Notes: a model not told the origin generated them from the letters alone. A DNA stretch of 64,000 bases from Thermoplasmata archaeon (GCA_020696365.1 JAEHCM010000004.1:124001-188000), one strand, 5' to 3'; counted from the stretch's first letter, positions 17,857-25,890 are shown. Made by a program: numbers and translations.

Positions 17857-18162
17857 CTAGTACTCGCGCCACGATTTGGAGCACTTCACGCACCTGTATA
17901 TCCTCGTTGCGGGCTCGTCCGCAGCCCTGGTCTGCCTCAGGACCCAGTAGGCCTTCCTGTGCCCGCACGACGGGCACTCTATATCGGCTGTCGGAAGGGT
18001 GCCCGACACCTCCTCTAGAACCGCCACTTCGCGGTCTCGAGACTTGTGGGTGATCACATCGGGTTTCTGAGCGGATGACGGTTCGTGCTCGGCTCCGCAT
18101 TTCCTGCAGACCAACTTCCCATCCTTTGGGAACAATAGACACTTGCATTTCGGGCAAAACAT
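17857..18162 (-). CDS. tfs: Transcription factor S (TFS), RNA polymerase cleavage factor
   Basis: 101 residues with two zinc ribbons. The N-terminal one is FCPKCKCLLFP...LVCRKCG; the C-terminal one is IECPSCGHRKAYWVLRQTRAADEPATRIYRCVKCSKSWREY, carrying the family R-x-ADEP segment whose acidic pair enters the polymerase secondary channel. It should rescue backtracked RNA polymerase, like eukaryotic TFIIS. The pair of acidic residues (DE) is present, so it looks active rather than like an inhibitory paralogue. It lies directly upstream of PCNA. Confidence 0.93.
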   Translation of the reverse strand: MFCPKCKCLLFPKDGKLVCRKCGAEHEPSSAQKPDVITHKSRDREVAVLEEVSGTLPTADIECPSCGHRKAYWVLRQTRAADEPATRIYRCVKCSKSWREY

Positions 18163-18287
18163 ATGTCCAAACTCCGAGCGACACGCTGATCGTTACTGGA
18201 GCGCAACGCTCCGCTCCGTCGACTGGCGAACGACTAGACGAATAAATAGGTTCGCCTCACGCTCTAGCTACGACGCAGGGCCATGCC

Positions 18288-19577
18288 TCAGATCGTGTCC
18301 CACCGTCGCTTCTGAGTGGTTCTCGGATTCCTCGACCTGCCCTGGTCGCGGGCAGCAGGCGCGTCCACGAAATCATCGTCGTCGACGAAGTCGCCCCGTG
18401 ATCTGGAAGGAGCGACGAACTTCGAACGCGAGCGTCGCCAATCCTTCTCGATGGCCTTCCTCGCCTTCTTGGTGGACTTCTGGTCCGGTGGGGCGAAGCT
18501 CGCATACGGAGCACGGGAGCGGGTGCTCGGCCTCCTTGCTTGTGTGTTGCTCCGGGAACGGGTGGACCTCGTCCCTACAATGTCGCCCGAAGCAGGCGCG
18601 AACCTGCTAGCTGAAGAGTAATGCTGCTTGACCCTGCGGTCGGAACGCTGCCTAGGGTCGCCTCTCCGGGATGAACCCTTCGCGCCACCCTTGTGATGGC
18701 TGCGAGGCCCAGTGCGAGCCGCCTCTGTCGCACACGATGAAGGTGGTGTCATCTGGTTTCGAGCGCGGCCATCCCCGTTCTGGAACGACATCTGATTCGC
18801 GTATTGCCATCCCCCCGCACCTGCGGCGCGAGCGGGTGGAAGCGCGTGCACGTGTTGATGTGACCCTTGGTGGGCAGCATGCTGCTCTCTCGACCACGGC
18901 AGATGCGAGGATATCGCATGGGCGAGGCCCGGGTGAGCCGGCTCCGGATACGGGTGCGACTGAGCCTTACTGCTGTCATGCACGAGGACCGTGGTGTTCG
19001 ACATGGTCGATCCGGAGGTGAACTCGATCTCACGCCTGCTCTGCTCGGCCAGTATCCCTCCGACGTAGGCGAAGGCGACGGTGACAACGTACATGTTGAT
19101 CCCGTACGGGCTCGAACCGGCCAGCGCGGCGACGAACGACCCCACGTACTCTGTAGAGAACTGTATGTACGGGGAGATGAAGGGGATGCTCTGGCCCAAC
19201 GATGCGGACATAGCCGCTGGAGCCACCGCGACTCCGAGGATGTGCGACGGGAAGAACCCGCTGTCGAACCCCGTCAAGACCACATAGAGACAGGCGACAG
19301 GGATTATGGCAGCGGCGACGCCCTTCCAGGGGCCTCCCGCTCTGCGCCCGCCGACATATCCCGCGATCATCTGACCAAAGAGCGGGAGCCACCACAGGAC
19401 GATGGAGAGTACGAGCGTGTACTTCGCAGCGCTCCAGAAACTGTATACTACGCCGCTCGACTTGAACTTCCTGCCCTCATAATCATGTCCGTAGGAGGCC
19501 AGCCGGTACGGCGTTTTGTTCGCGTCCGATTGAGTCTGATCGTCTCGAGCAGACCGACTCTTCAGTCCGAATACCAT
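18288..19577 (-). CDS. Multi-pass membrane protein with a long Arg/Ser-rich C-terminal tail
   Basis: About 429 residues; the start is taken as ATG 19577 (an alternative at 19616 adds 13). The N-terminal half has about four to five hydrophobic segments with a Gly-rich stretch GYVGGRRAGGPWKGV resembling DUF5518-like archaeal membrane proteins. From about residue 205 onward the character changes: about 220 residues rich in His, Pro, Ser and Arg, then clusters such as RSRSNTQARRPSTRSR and SRSKFVAPSRSRGDF, an acidic DDDDF patch and RRWDTI at the end. The tail has no secondary-structure signal I can see and may be disordered. A frameshift into non-coding frame cannot be excluded, but the frame stays open for over 600 bases. 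Function unknown. Confidence 0.55.
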   Translation of the reverse strand: MVFGLKSRSARDDQTQSDANKTPYRLASYGHDYEGRKFKSSGVVYSFWSAAKYTLVLSIVLWWLPLFGQMIAGYVGGRRAGGPWKGVAAAIIPVACLYVVLTGFDSGFFPSHILGVAVAPAAMSASLGQSIPFISPYIQFSTEYVGSFVAALAGSSPYGINMYVVTVAFAYVGGILAEQSRREIEFTSGSTMSNTTVLVHDSSKAQSHPYPEPAHPGLAHAISSHLPWSREQHAAHQGSHQHVHALPPARAAGAGGWQYANQMSFQNGDGRARNQMTPPSSCATEAARTGPRSHHKGGAKGSSRRGDPRQRSDRRVKQHYSSASRFAPASGDIVGTRSTRSRSNTQARRPSTRSRAPYASFAPPDQKSTKKARKAIEKDWRRSRSKFVAPSRSRGDFVDDDDFVDAPAARDQGRSRNPRTTQKRRWDTI

Positions 19578-19898
19578 TGCCCATCCCTTCGGTCCGACGA
19601 GTGTCGGACGATTCATACTAATGCCGTCCGTAGTATATATTTCTTCTCAGGCCTGGACCAGGATGATGAATCGTCAGACGGAATGCCGTAGGCATTCGAA
19701 TCCCATGGTTCAAGGCCACGGCGGTCAGGTCGTGTGACCTCGTCACGCTTTCGAAGCGGTCGGGGCGGCCGCAACACGCGGGTGTCAATCGCGATAACCG
19801 AAGTGGCCAACTTATATATGCACGGAATCTTCTCACTAGATTACGTCTGCGAGCGGAGGAGATGAGAAATATTCGCTTGTGGACAGGCAGGGCTCAGG

Positions 19899-20261
19899 AT
19901 GGCGAAGGTTCTAATTGTCGAGGATGCACCGTTCATCAGGGAGATGATCCGTGACATCCTTGAATCCCATGACCACGAGATTGTAGGAGAGGCGGCCAAC
20001 GGCCTAGAGGCGATAGAGAAGTACAAGGCACTCAAACCGGACATCGTGCTAATGGACATACTCATGCCGGGAATGGACGGGCTATCGGCAATCACGAAGA
20101 TAATCGAGCAGGACACAGGTGCTAAGATAATTGTAGTCAGCGCACTGGTGAAAGAGGCTCTCAGGAAGGAGGCCATGCGTGCCGGTGCTCTGGACTTCGT
20201 CGCGAAACCCTTCCAGGTTGAGAGACTGTTAGAGGCCGTCAGAGCGGCCACCACAGCGTGA
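19899..20261 (+). CDS. CheY-like stand-alone response regulator receiver
   Basis: 120 residues forming a single receiver domain. Key residues are present: the acidic pair ED in VLIVEDAPF, the phospho-accepting Asp in DIVLMDILMPGMDG, the switch Ser in IIVVSALV and the Lys in FVAKPFQVERLL. There is no output domain, so it should act by binding a partner. The gene is 66 bases upstream of a membrane DUF835 protein on the same strand, the obvious candidate partner. A TATATA motif near 19815 could be the promoter. No histidine kinase is visible in the window. Confidence 0.92.
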   Translation: MAKVLIVEDAPFIREMIRDILESHDHEIVGEAANGLEAIEKYKALKPDIVLMDILMPGMDGLSAITKIIEQDTGAKIIVVSALVKEALRKEAMRAGALDFVAKPFQVERLLEAVRAATTA

Positions 20262-20327
20262 TCACGGCATCCTCGGTATGACCAGCTGCAGCCAGACGCG
20301 CCGTGGCCTGGAAGCCGGCGTGCCTCC

Positions 20328-21647
20328 GTGAGGAACAGGGCGATGGTAGCTGTAATCTGGCTCGCATCTTTGATCGCAGGCGCAATCTGTTTTGGCGCAG
20401 GATTGCTCGGGCTTCTATCCAACCCCAAGTCGAAAGCCGCGCTTCTGTTTCTCTTCGCGATGTGGGGAGTCTTCATCGCCTTGATCACGGGATCGATGTA
20501 CACCCTCGTCGATCCTGCGAGGGAAGATCTCACGACTATGATAGGCATGACGTTCATATTCTCGAGTCTGCTCGCAGAGACCTTCCTATGGCAGCTCGCT
20601 ATCCTCTTCCCGGTTGAGCGGAGGATCAAGTTCAACCCGCCGAATCGATTCGGCCTGCTTGTGGTGGCTGGCATTGCCGCGACCGTGATATTGGTGGCCT
20701 TGGCAGACATCAAGATCTCGGCGGACGGGGCGGCGACGATTTCATCGTATGGTGTGAACCTGCTCGTGCTCTACCCGGTCGTCATGATCCTCATGGCGAT
20801 GGCCTTGATAGTAGCTACGAGGGCTCAATCGAGCGATATTCAGAGGCGTTCCGGGTTCATCTACCTCGTTGGTCTATGTGTCTTCGCGCTAGGCAGTGTA
20901 CCGTATATGTACGAGGCCACGGGGAGCGCTGCATGGATGGTGGGAGGGGTGTCTCTAGCTGAGCTTTCGGTTGTGGCCGCGATAGCCGCCTCCGGTTTAA
21001 TCTTCTCGGTCGCTATCGCAAGAGGTCAGATGGTGATGATGACTCCGGCAGTGGAGGTCTCCGTCTCCAGCACCAAGGCCTCGTACGAATTGCTCCACAG
21101 GAGGACTTATCTCGTTGAGGAGGAGAAGCCCGAGCTTTCGTTCGACATATTCGTGGATATCCTCAAAGGGAGGTGCTTCGACTGCGAAGACGACGGAAGC
21201 TTCCCGTGCGAGAGCATCGATTGCAGTCAGTGCATACTGCCGTGTCCGTGCAGGGAGTGCACGAAATATGCCAGCCGGGCGCAGGGACTGATCGTAACCA
21301 GACAGTACCCCGGCGACATCAGAACGCAGTTCTTCCTACAGACCACACCGATCGTATGGCTCTCGACCGTTGCCGGAAGAGACAATCTCGATCCGGCCAA
21401 GCTGAGCCTTCTGACGGACATGCTCTCCAACTTCATGGAGCGCTCGCAGAACGGAGTGATCCTGATCGATGGCATCGAGTACCTCATGACCAGCAACGAG
21501 TTCTCGCGCGTCCTCAAGGCTATCGACAAATGGTCGGAAATCGCGATGACCAGCTCGAGCAGATTGATCATCTCGCTCGATCCGAGGGCGTTCGAACCCA
21601 GAGAGCTGGCATTGCTCGAGAGCAACAAGGAGATCGTCCGCACATAA
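20328..21647 (+). CDS. Membrane protein with seven-helix-like N-terminal sensor region and C-terminal DUF835 domain
   Basis: 439 residues. About seven hydrophobic segments fill residues 5-235 in the arrangement of the HisKA_7TM/MASE-type sensor regions. A short linker then leads to a DUF835 domain (about 255-439) with TYLVEEEKPELSFDIF, IVTRQYPGDIRTQF, GVILIDGIEYLMTSNEFSRVLKAI and IISLDPRAFEPRELALLE. Inserted in the domain is a Cys-rich loop, CFDCEDDGSFPCESIDCSQC followed by LPCPCRECTK, which could bind one or two metal ions; the soluble DUF835 protein at 8227 lacks it. GTG 20328 is used; ATG 20343, 9 bases after GAGG, is equally possible. No kinase domain is present. The adjacent CheY-like gene suggests a signalling pair. 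Confidence 0.78.
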   Translation: MRNRAMVAVIWLASLIAGAICFGAGLLGLLSNPKSKAALLFLFAMWGVFIALITGSMYTLVDPAREDLTTMIGMTFIFSSLLAETFLWQLAILFPVERRIKFNPPNRFGLLVVAGIAATVILVALADIKISADGAATISSYGVNLLVLYPVVMILMAMALIVATRAQSSDIQRRSGFIYLVGLCVFALGSVPYMYEATGSAAWMVGGVSLAELSVVAAIAASGLIFSVAIARGQMVMMTPAVEVSVSSTKASYELLHRRTYLVEEEKPELSFDIFVDILKGRCFDCEDDGSFPCESIDCSQCILPCPCRECTKYASRAQGLIVTRQYPGDIRTQFFLQTTPIVWLSTVAGRDNLDPAKLSLLTDMLSNFMERSQNGVILIDGIEYLMTSNEFSRVLKAIDKWSEIAMTSSSRLIISLDPRAFEPRELALLESNKEIVRT

Positions 21648-21696
21648 CATCTTAAGACCCCATAAGGAACGGTCTGAGAACAGAAGATGTGAGGAA

Positions 21697-21809
21697 TGGT
21701 CCCGACTCCCGGATTTGAACCGGGGGCCTGCTGATTTCGGCGACTGAGATCGGTCGTGCCGATTTCCATACTACAGTCAGCCGCTCTAGCCAGTCTGAGC
21801 TAAGTCGGG
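21697..21809 (-). tRNA. tRNA-Tyr (GTA) with a 35-nt intron
   Basis: Minus-strand cloverleaf: acceptor stem CCCGACT/AGTCGGG, D-arm GCTC...GAGC, anticodon stem GCTGA/TCAGC with loop CTGTAGA giving anticodon GTA, T-arm CCCGG-TTCAAAT-CCGGG, discriminator A, and an encoded CCA (21697-21699). The anticodon loop is interrupted between positions 37 and 38 by a 35-base intron from TATGG to CCGAA, the canonical archaeal intron site, to be removed by the bulge-helix-bulge splicing endonuclease. Confidence 0.93.
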
Positions 21810-21947
21810 TTCCCGCACGCCAGAATGCTGGTGTAAGGCACCCTATCATGAATTCCATATAAATCGTTTTTCGGCGGCCACTGATCGGCGTGGACGGCTA
21901 TCGGTTCGACGGTCCCGCCTAGCTTGCACGCATCCATTCGACCCAAG

Positions 21948-21971
21948 TTTTATATATTCACAATTTTATAA
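21948..21971 (+). promoter_or_regulatory. AT-rich promoter of the ribbon-helix-helix regulator gene
   Basis: TTTTATATATTC and a following AATTTTATAA form a strong TATA region. Transcription would begin near 21975-21985, inside the repeat pair described at 21976-22027. Confidence 0.55.
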
Positions 21972-21975
21972 GGGG

Positions 21976-22027
21976 GATGTCCGACATATGTAAGACAAAA
22001 GAGGTACAGAGGATGTCGGACGTAAGG
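21976..22027 (+). promoter_or_regulatory. Operator-like repeat pair upstream of the RHH gene
   Basis: ATGTCCGACAT at 21977-21987 and ATGTCGGACGT at 22013-22023 are imperfect inverted copies of each other. Each arm is itself nearly palindromic, and their centres are about 36 bases apart. They overlap the predicted transcription start. Ribbon-helix-helix proteins often bind such short symmetric half-sites and repress their own gene, so autoregulation is a reasonable inference. Confidence 0.45.
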
Positions 22028-22052
22028 CGTGGTATGCACGGGGCGACAGGCG

Positions 22053-22289
22053 ATGAACCGCGAGCGCGAGAAGGTAACCATACGGATTCCTGAACGGCAT
22101 CTTCGCGCTTTGGACTTCCTTGTGGAGATCGACGATTTCCCGTCGAAATCCGAGGCGATCCGTGTGGCCGTCAGAGACCTGATATATTCCCGTCTGGAAC
22201 TGGTCGTCGACAGGATGAAGAAGTTCGAGCACGCAGAACAGTCGCTAGCCACGATAAAAGCGTACGAGGAAGAATATCTGAAGAAGTAG
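22053..22289 (+). CDS. Ribbon-helix-helix (CopG-type) DNA-binding regulator
   Basis: 78 residues. The N-terminal strand EKVTIRIPERHLRALDFLVE and the helix-turn SKSEAIRVAVRDLI match the CopG/NikR DNA-binding fold, which dimerises through the beta strand to read the major groove. The remainder is a helical, charged tail (VVDRMKKFEHAEQ...) without the NikR metal-binding domain. ATG 22053 is chosen because it starts the conserved strand; the frame extends to 22029 without additional conserved sequence. The upstream repeat pair suggests autoregulation. No target genes can be named. Confidence 0.85.
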   Translation: MNREREKVTIRIPERHLRALDFLVEIDDFPSKSEAIRVAVRDLIYSRLELVVDRMKKFEHAEQSLATIKAYEEEYLKK

Positions 22290-22357
22290 TCAGAAACGGG
22301 ATGGGATGCACTCTAACTACTCTATTCCTCGACTCATCGAGTCAGGATTACCTCCCC

Positions 22358-22375
22358 CCTATTTTTTTATTTTCA
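22358..22375 (+). terminator. T-rich terminator between convergent genes
   Basis: A run of seven T followed by ATTTT on the plus strand, downstream of the RHH gene and before the convergent PAC2 gene. Archaeal termination commonly uses T-runs of this kind. Confidence 0.5.
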
Positions 22376-22417
22376 CAGAGATACCGGGAGGTATCCAGTC
22401 TAGTGCAGACCCCAGGC

Positions 22418-23176
22418 CTAACCGATATAGCCCAGGTCTTCCTTCCTCGGTTCAGACAGAGGCTCCGACTCCTTCAGCTTGGATGTGAGCATGTCGATCT
22501 GTTGGGCCTTGTCCTCGAGGTCCTTGTAATCAAGCTTCATCTTGAGAATCTTCGACAGCACCTCGAGTACCGCCTGTGCGGCCTTCGGGTCCACGAAGTA
22601 GCCCGAAGTCTCTCCCATGAGGCAGACGCAGCGCATGCCCATAATCTTCCCCAGGCCGAGCAGGAGTCCGCTAGCGCCGACTATGCCGCTTCCAGGTTCG
22701 CCCTTGGAGAAGGTCACCCCGTGTTTCTTCATCTCCTCCACGAGACCCTCTTCAGTCACGGCGCCTAGCACCCTCGGCTTCTCGATTAGCTTGCCGAGGC
22801 CGTACCCTCCGAGCGTGAATGTCATCTTCACCCCTAGGTCCTGGGCCATCCTCATGATCCTGTCGGAGAGTTCGTACTGCCCATCAGGGGTCAGGCCCTG
22901 GTAGTCGCCCACCAGGATTACGAGGTCGTTCTCGGCATCGGGCCTCTTGACGTAGTACATCTCGTTGCTGACCAGCTTTGTCACGCCGGAATCGCTCACG
23001 AGGACCTGCGGCGGGAAGTATTTCGAGAATATCTCCACGAACTTCACGGCCTTCAGCTGGTCGACCAGATGCTCCGCCGCCAGCTTGCCCACGTTGCCAA
23101 CGCCTGGCAGGCCCTCTACCATGATGGGGGCGTTGAGCTCCGGCTTCTCCTTGTAGACCAAGACCACGTCGTCCAT
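22418..23176 (-). CDS. PAC2-family proteasome assembly chaperone homologue
   Basis: 252 residues. The PAC2 domain is shown by APIMVEGLPGVGNVGKLAAEHLVDQL, the DLVILVGDYQGLT strand, TLGGYGLGKL and GIVGASGLLLGLGK. Archaeal members of this family (PbaB type) bind 20S proteasome alpha subunits, but many paralogues have unknown roles. The last 45 residues look like a coiled coil (DLEDKAQQIDMLTSKLKE). It is the last gene of the eL42-eS27-aIF2alpha-Nop10 operon, a position seen in many euryarchaea, which supports cotranslation with ribosome genes. Confidence 0.9.
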   Translation of the reverse strand: MDDVVLVYKEKPELNAPIMVEGLPGVGNVGKLAAEHLVDQLKAVKFVEIFSKYFPPQVLVSDSGVTKLVSNEMYYVKRPDAENDLVILVGDYQGLTPDGQYELSDRIMRMAQDLGVKMTFTLGGYGLGKLIEKPRVLGAVTEEGLVEEMKKHGVTFSKGEPGSGIVGASGLLLGLGKIMGMRCVCLMGETSGYFVDPKAAQAVLEVLSKILKMKLDYKDLEDKAQQIDMLTSKLKESEPLSEPRKEDLGYIG

Positions 23177-23182
23177 GATTAG

Positions 23183-23350
23183 CTACCCCGACATCTCCTT
23201 CTTGAGTCTGCGCCTGTACTCGCCGTATTTATCGCTCGGAGAATACTTAGCAGGAATGGGCATGAAGGTCGCGCCTCCGCAGACAGGGCATACATCCCCT
23301 AACGTGTACTTCCGACAGGGGGAGCACCTTCTGAGGAGCGTCTTCGTCAC
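23183..23350 (-). CDS. nop10: Ribosome biogenesis protein Nop10
   Basis: 55 residues. The zinc-ribbon half is TLLRRCSPCRKYTLGDVCPVCGG (C-x2-C...C-x2-C) and the C-terminal half carries the classic PIPAKYSPSDKYGEYRRRLKKE that docks on the Cbf5 pseudouridine synthase in H/ACA RNPs. The start is GTG at 23350, overlapping the aIF2alpha stop as GTGA. Archaeal Nop10 is normally 55-65 residues, so it is complete. Confidence 0.95.
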   Translation of the reverse strand: MTKTLLRRCSPCRKYTLGDVCPVCGGATFMPIPAKYSPSDKYGEYRRRLKKEMSG

Positions 23351-24132
23351 TTCTCCTCCTTCCTCTTGAACGAGGCGGAGCCACCGCTCTCCTCGATGGA
23401 TCCGACGATCCTGTCGATCGCAGCCTTCAGCTCCTCCTCAGCAATCTTGTAGTCCTCGGCTGTCACGGTTACTCTGTACCGTGGGGCTCCGAGGTAGTGG
23501 ATATCAATCTCTGCCTCGCCGCCCTTGAGCCCGGATTCGAGTGATTCGCGGATCAGGTCTATCCCGTCCGGGGCGGGGCTGGTCACAGATAGAAGCCCGT
23601 CGATCGTCACCGACGGAAGCTGGATGCTCTCGCCCGCAATGGACGATATCGCGCCGATCCACTTCTCGTCCACGCCAAGGTCCTTCAGAACATCCTTATT
23701 GGCTGCCGTCGCCTCGAACGACCCGTAGAGCGTCCCGAACTCCTCGATCAGTTTTTCACCGACCTCGGCGTATGAATCTTCGAGAGACTTGCTGATCTTT
23801 TTTCCAGCCATCTCCAGGAGTTTCTCGGCCTTCTTCTCGTTCTTCCACTCCTGTATCTTCTCCCTGCGCTGGTGGTCGTTCACCTGCTTAAGTGAGAGGT
23901 CGATGTGGCCCTTGTCGGCATCGACGCCCAGAACCCTGCATACGACCTTCTGTCCTTCGCGGACGTGGTCGCGTATGTACTTCACCCAGCCGGTCGCCAC
24001 ATCTCGGACATGTATGAACCCCTCGCGGTTCTGGAATTCGTCGAGGGTGACGAACGCGCCGAAGTTCTTCACGTTCTGTACGCTGCAGATGGCCAGCTCT
24101 CCAACTTCCGGAAAATCGACCTTCCGAAGCAT
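23347..24132 (-). CDS. Translation initiation factor aIF2 alpha subunit
   Basis: 261 residues. The N-terminal S1/OB domain (GELAICSVQNVKNFGAFVTLDEFQNREGFIHVRDVA) includes the region equivalent to the eIF2alpha phosphorylation loop; a helical domain and the C-terminal alpha-beta domain (ELKAAIDRIVGSI) follow. As part of the aIF2 heterotrimer it helps bring initiator Met-tRNA to the small ribosomal subunit. The start ATG 24132 overlaps the eS27 stop (TGATG); the longer frame to 24393 belongs to another gene. Confidence 0.94.
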   Translation of the reverse strand: MLRKVDFPEVGELAICSVQNVKNFGAFVTLDEFQNREGFIHVRDVATGWVKYIRDHVREGQKVVCRVLGVDADKGHIDLSLKQVNDHQRREKIQEWKNEKKAEKLLEMAGKKISKSLEDSYAEVGEKLIEEFGTLYGSFEATAANKDVLKDLGVDEKWIGAISSIAGESIQLPSVTIDGLLSVTSPAPDGIDLIRESLESGLKGGEAEIDIHYLGAPRYRVTVTAEDYKIAEEELKAAIDRIVGSIEESGGSASFKRKEEK

Positions 24133-24317
24133 CACTGTACCTCTCCGAGCTGCTGCCCTCTCACCTCGCCCTTGCCGCCCGTGGGCGTGATCAGGGTCGC
24201 GCCGCATACATGGCACTTCACGTGGGTCGCGGGCTTGTTGAAGGCAGTCTGCTCGTTGCCACAGTCCGGGCACTTGACGGTGATGAACTTGCTCTTGGGA
24301 GACGGGATGGCGTCCAT
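24132..24317 (-). CDS. rps27e: Ribosomal protein eS27
   Basis: 61 residues with the single zinc ribbon [29 protein letters not shown] (C-x2-C-x14-C-x2-C) and the family ending [12 protein letters not shown]. It is a small-subunit protein. It lies between eL42 and aIF2alpha in the standard archaeal order. Confidence 0.95.
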   Translation of the reverse strand: MDAIPSPKSKFITVKCPDCGNEQTAFNKPATHVKCHVCGATLITPTGGKGEVRGQQLGEVQ

Positions 24318-24320
24318 TCG

Positions 24321-24602
24321 TCACGCCTCCTTGAATTCGAAGGTCTTCGCTCTTATGCAGGGTCGCTGGTAGGCCTTCTTGCATACCTTGCATCTGTAGC
24401 GAAGGCTGACCCGAGTGGTCGGCTTCTGCCGCCCCTCGTACTTCGGCCTAGGGAAACCGCCATAACCCGATGTGGCCTTGCGATATCTCCTCTGCCCCCA
24501 CTTAAGCTCACTCCTCGGCTTCGTCTTGACGCGCTCGATCTCCTGATCCGTGTGCTTCTTGCATTTCGGACAGTAGCCTTTAGTAATCCTCGGTCTCTTC
24601 AT
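24321..24602 (-). CDS. rpl44e: Ribosomal protein eL42 (L44e)
   Basis: 93 residues. Starts MKRPRITKGYCPKCKKHTDQE and ends with KVCKKAYQRPCIRAKTFEF; the four Cys of the zinc site (CPKC and CKVC) and the E-site loop GGFPRPKYEGRQKPT are present. It lines the tRNA exit site of the large subunit. ATG 24602 is taken; the frame to 24698 would add 32 unconserved residues. First gene of the operon. Confidence 0.94.
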   Translation of the reverse strand: MKRPRITKGYCPKCKKHTDQEIERVKTKPRSELKWGQRRYRKATSGYGGFPRPKYEGRQKPTTRVSLRYRCKVCKKAYQRPCIRAKTFEFKEA

Positions 24603-24816
24603 GTCAATCAGCGGCCCGGTGGGACAGGAGACGAGTAAGCGGGAACTCATATTAAAGCATTGCCGATTTCGCATGGACAGCCACACCCCACCCAGCACAC
24701 CGGAAGACCCTGGGATGACTCGCCAGTCGGATTTTTTGTGAGATACTTAGATTATAATCGCATTCTAATGGTAAACAATAAATATAAGGTAATAAATAAT
24801 TGGCTAGGCACTAAAT

Positions 24817-25182
24817 ATGACAGACAAGGGTCTCACGAAAAAGGACGAGACGCTCGTTGAGCTTCTCATGCGCACAGGCCAGTCCAAGAACATGGCGAAG
24901 ACCCTGGTCTACCTCAGGAAGAAAGAGGAGACGACATCTGTGGAGATCGAGAGCGCGACGGGGCTGAGACAGCCCGAAGTGTCCATAGCCATGCAGGACC
25001 TCCGCAGGAGGAAGTGGGTGTCCAAGCGAGACATAAAGAAGGAGGGGAAGGGAAGGCCCGTCCACTCCAACAAGCTCGCAATATCTTTTGAGAAGATCGT
25101 CGAAACGATCGAGGCGGAGGAGAAGAAGAAGATCGTGGCGATCGAGAGCAACATCAAGCAGCTCAAGGAGATCGCGAAGTAG
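24817..25182 (+). CDS. Winged-helix transcriptional regulator (TrmB/MarR-like)
   Basis: 121 residues. The helix-turn-helix lies in MAKTLVYLRKKEETTSVEIESATGLRQPEVSIAMQDLRRRKWV, with a wing at KKEGKGRPVHSNKLA. The C-terminal helix is a charged coiled coil (EKIVETIEAEEKKKIVAIESNIKQLKEIA) for dimerisation. This compact layout is seen in many euryarchaeal regulators of unknown target. The promoter region just upstream is unusually AT-rich (AATAAATATAAGG). It lies convergent to RpiA. Confidence 0.82.
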   Translation: MTDKGLTKKDETLVELLMRTGQSKNMAKTLVYLRKKEETTSVEIESATGLRQPEVSIAMQDLRRRKWVSKRDIKKEGKGRPVHSNKLAISFEKIVETIEAEEKKKIVAIESNIKQLKEIAK

Positions 25183-25196
25183 TAGACGTGGCCTCA

Positions 25197-25889
25197 CTAC
25201 TCGTACGACCGCTCCGCCCGCTCGAGGATTCTTACGCCCTCGGACGACGCCACTATGACTTTGCTAGCAAGGCCGATGAACAGGCCGCTGTCCACGACCC
25301 CTGGTATCATACCTATCTCCGTCTCCATGGCCCTCGGATCGTCGATCCGTTCGAACTTGCAGTGCACGATGTAGTTCAGGTTGTCGCTGATGAAGGGCTC
25401 GTCCTCGGCCATGCGCAACTCCGGAACGCAGCCCAGCGCAGCGAGCTTCCGCATGGTGCTCTTGCTGGAGTACTTGATTATCTCCACGGGGAGGGGGGCC
25501 TTCTGGCACAGATGATCCACCATCTTGGAATCGTCGATCACTATCATCTCGACCCTGGATGACGCCGCGACGATCTTCTCGCGGACGAGGGCGCCTCCGA
25601 GTCCCTTGACGAGGTTCAGACTCGAGTCCACCTCGTCGGCGCCGTCTATGGTCAGGTCGACCTGCGGATGGTCGTCCAGCTCGCCGATGCGGATGCCGAC
25701 CGCCCGGCCGAGCAGGTCCGACGCGGTGGAGGTGGGAATCCCGATGATCTCGATCCCTTCCTCTTTGACCTTCTGGCCAATGAGCTGTATCGCCTTGTTC
25801 GCCGTGGAACCGCTCCCCAGGCCAACGACCATTCCGTCCTCGACGTACTTCACAGCATCCCTTGCCGCCATCTCCTTGAGATCCATCAA
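25197..25889 (-). CDS. rpiA: Ribose-5-phosphate isomerase A
   Basis: 230 residues interconverting ribose-5-phosphate and ribulose-5-phosphate. Motifs: VGLGSGSTANKAIQLIG, IPTSTAS, LTIDGADEVDSSLNLVKGLGGALVREK with the catalytic Glu and Lys, and IDDSKMVDHL. The start is ATG 25889 (or 25886) behind GAGGAG, one base after the amidohydrolase stop, so both are cotranscribed. It completes the non-oxidative pentose pathway with the genes at 13.8-16.2 kb. Confidence 0.95.
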   Translation of the reverse strand: MMDLKEMAARDAVKYVEDGMVVGLGSGSTANKAIQLIGQKVKEEGIEIIGIPTSTASDLLGRAVGIRIGELDDHPQVDLTIDGADEVDSSLNLVKGLGGALVREKIVAASSRVEMIVIDDSKMVDHLCQKAPLPVEIIKYSSKSTMRKLAALGCVPELRMAEDEPFISDNLNYIVHCKFERIDDPRAMETEIGMIPGVVDSGLFIGLASKVIVASSEGVRILERAERSYE

Positions 25890-25890
25890 A

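Noticed and set aside
19620-19800. tRNA-like GTTCAA/TTCGAATCCC strings near 19.7 kb
   Set aside because: Flanking bases do not form the T-stem or acceptor stem on either strand.
21977-22093. 38-residue frame overlapping the RHH start
   Set aside because: Its two Met-Ser-Asp starts come from the repeat pair, the product is unordered, and the RHH frame accounts for the region.
22290-22768. Plus-strand frame opposite the PAC2 gene
   Set aside because: Antisense shadow; the minus-strand PAC2 motifs are unambiguous.
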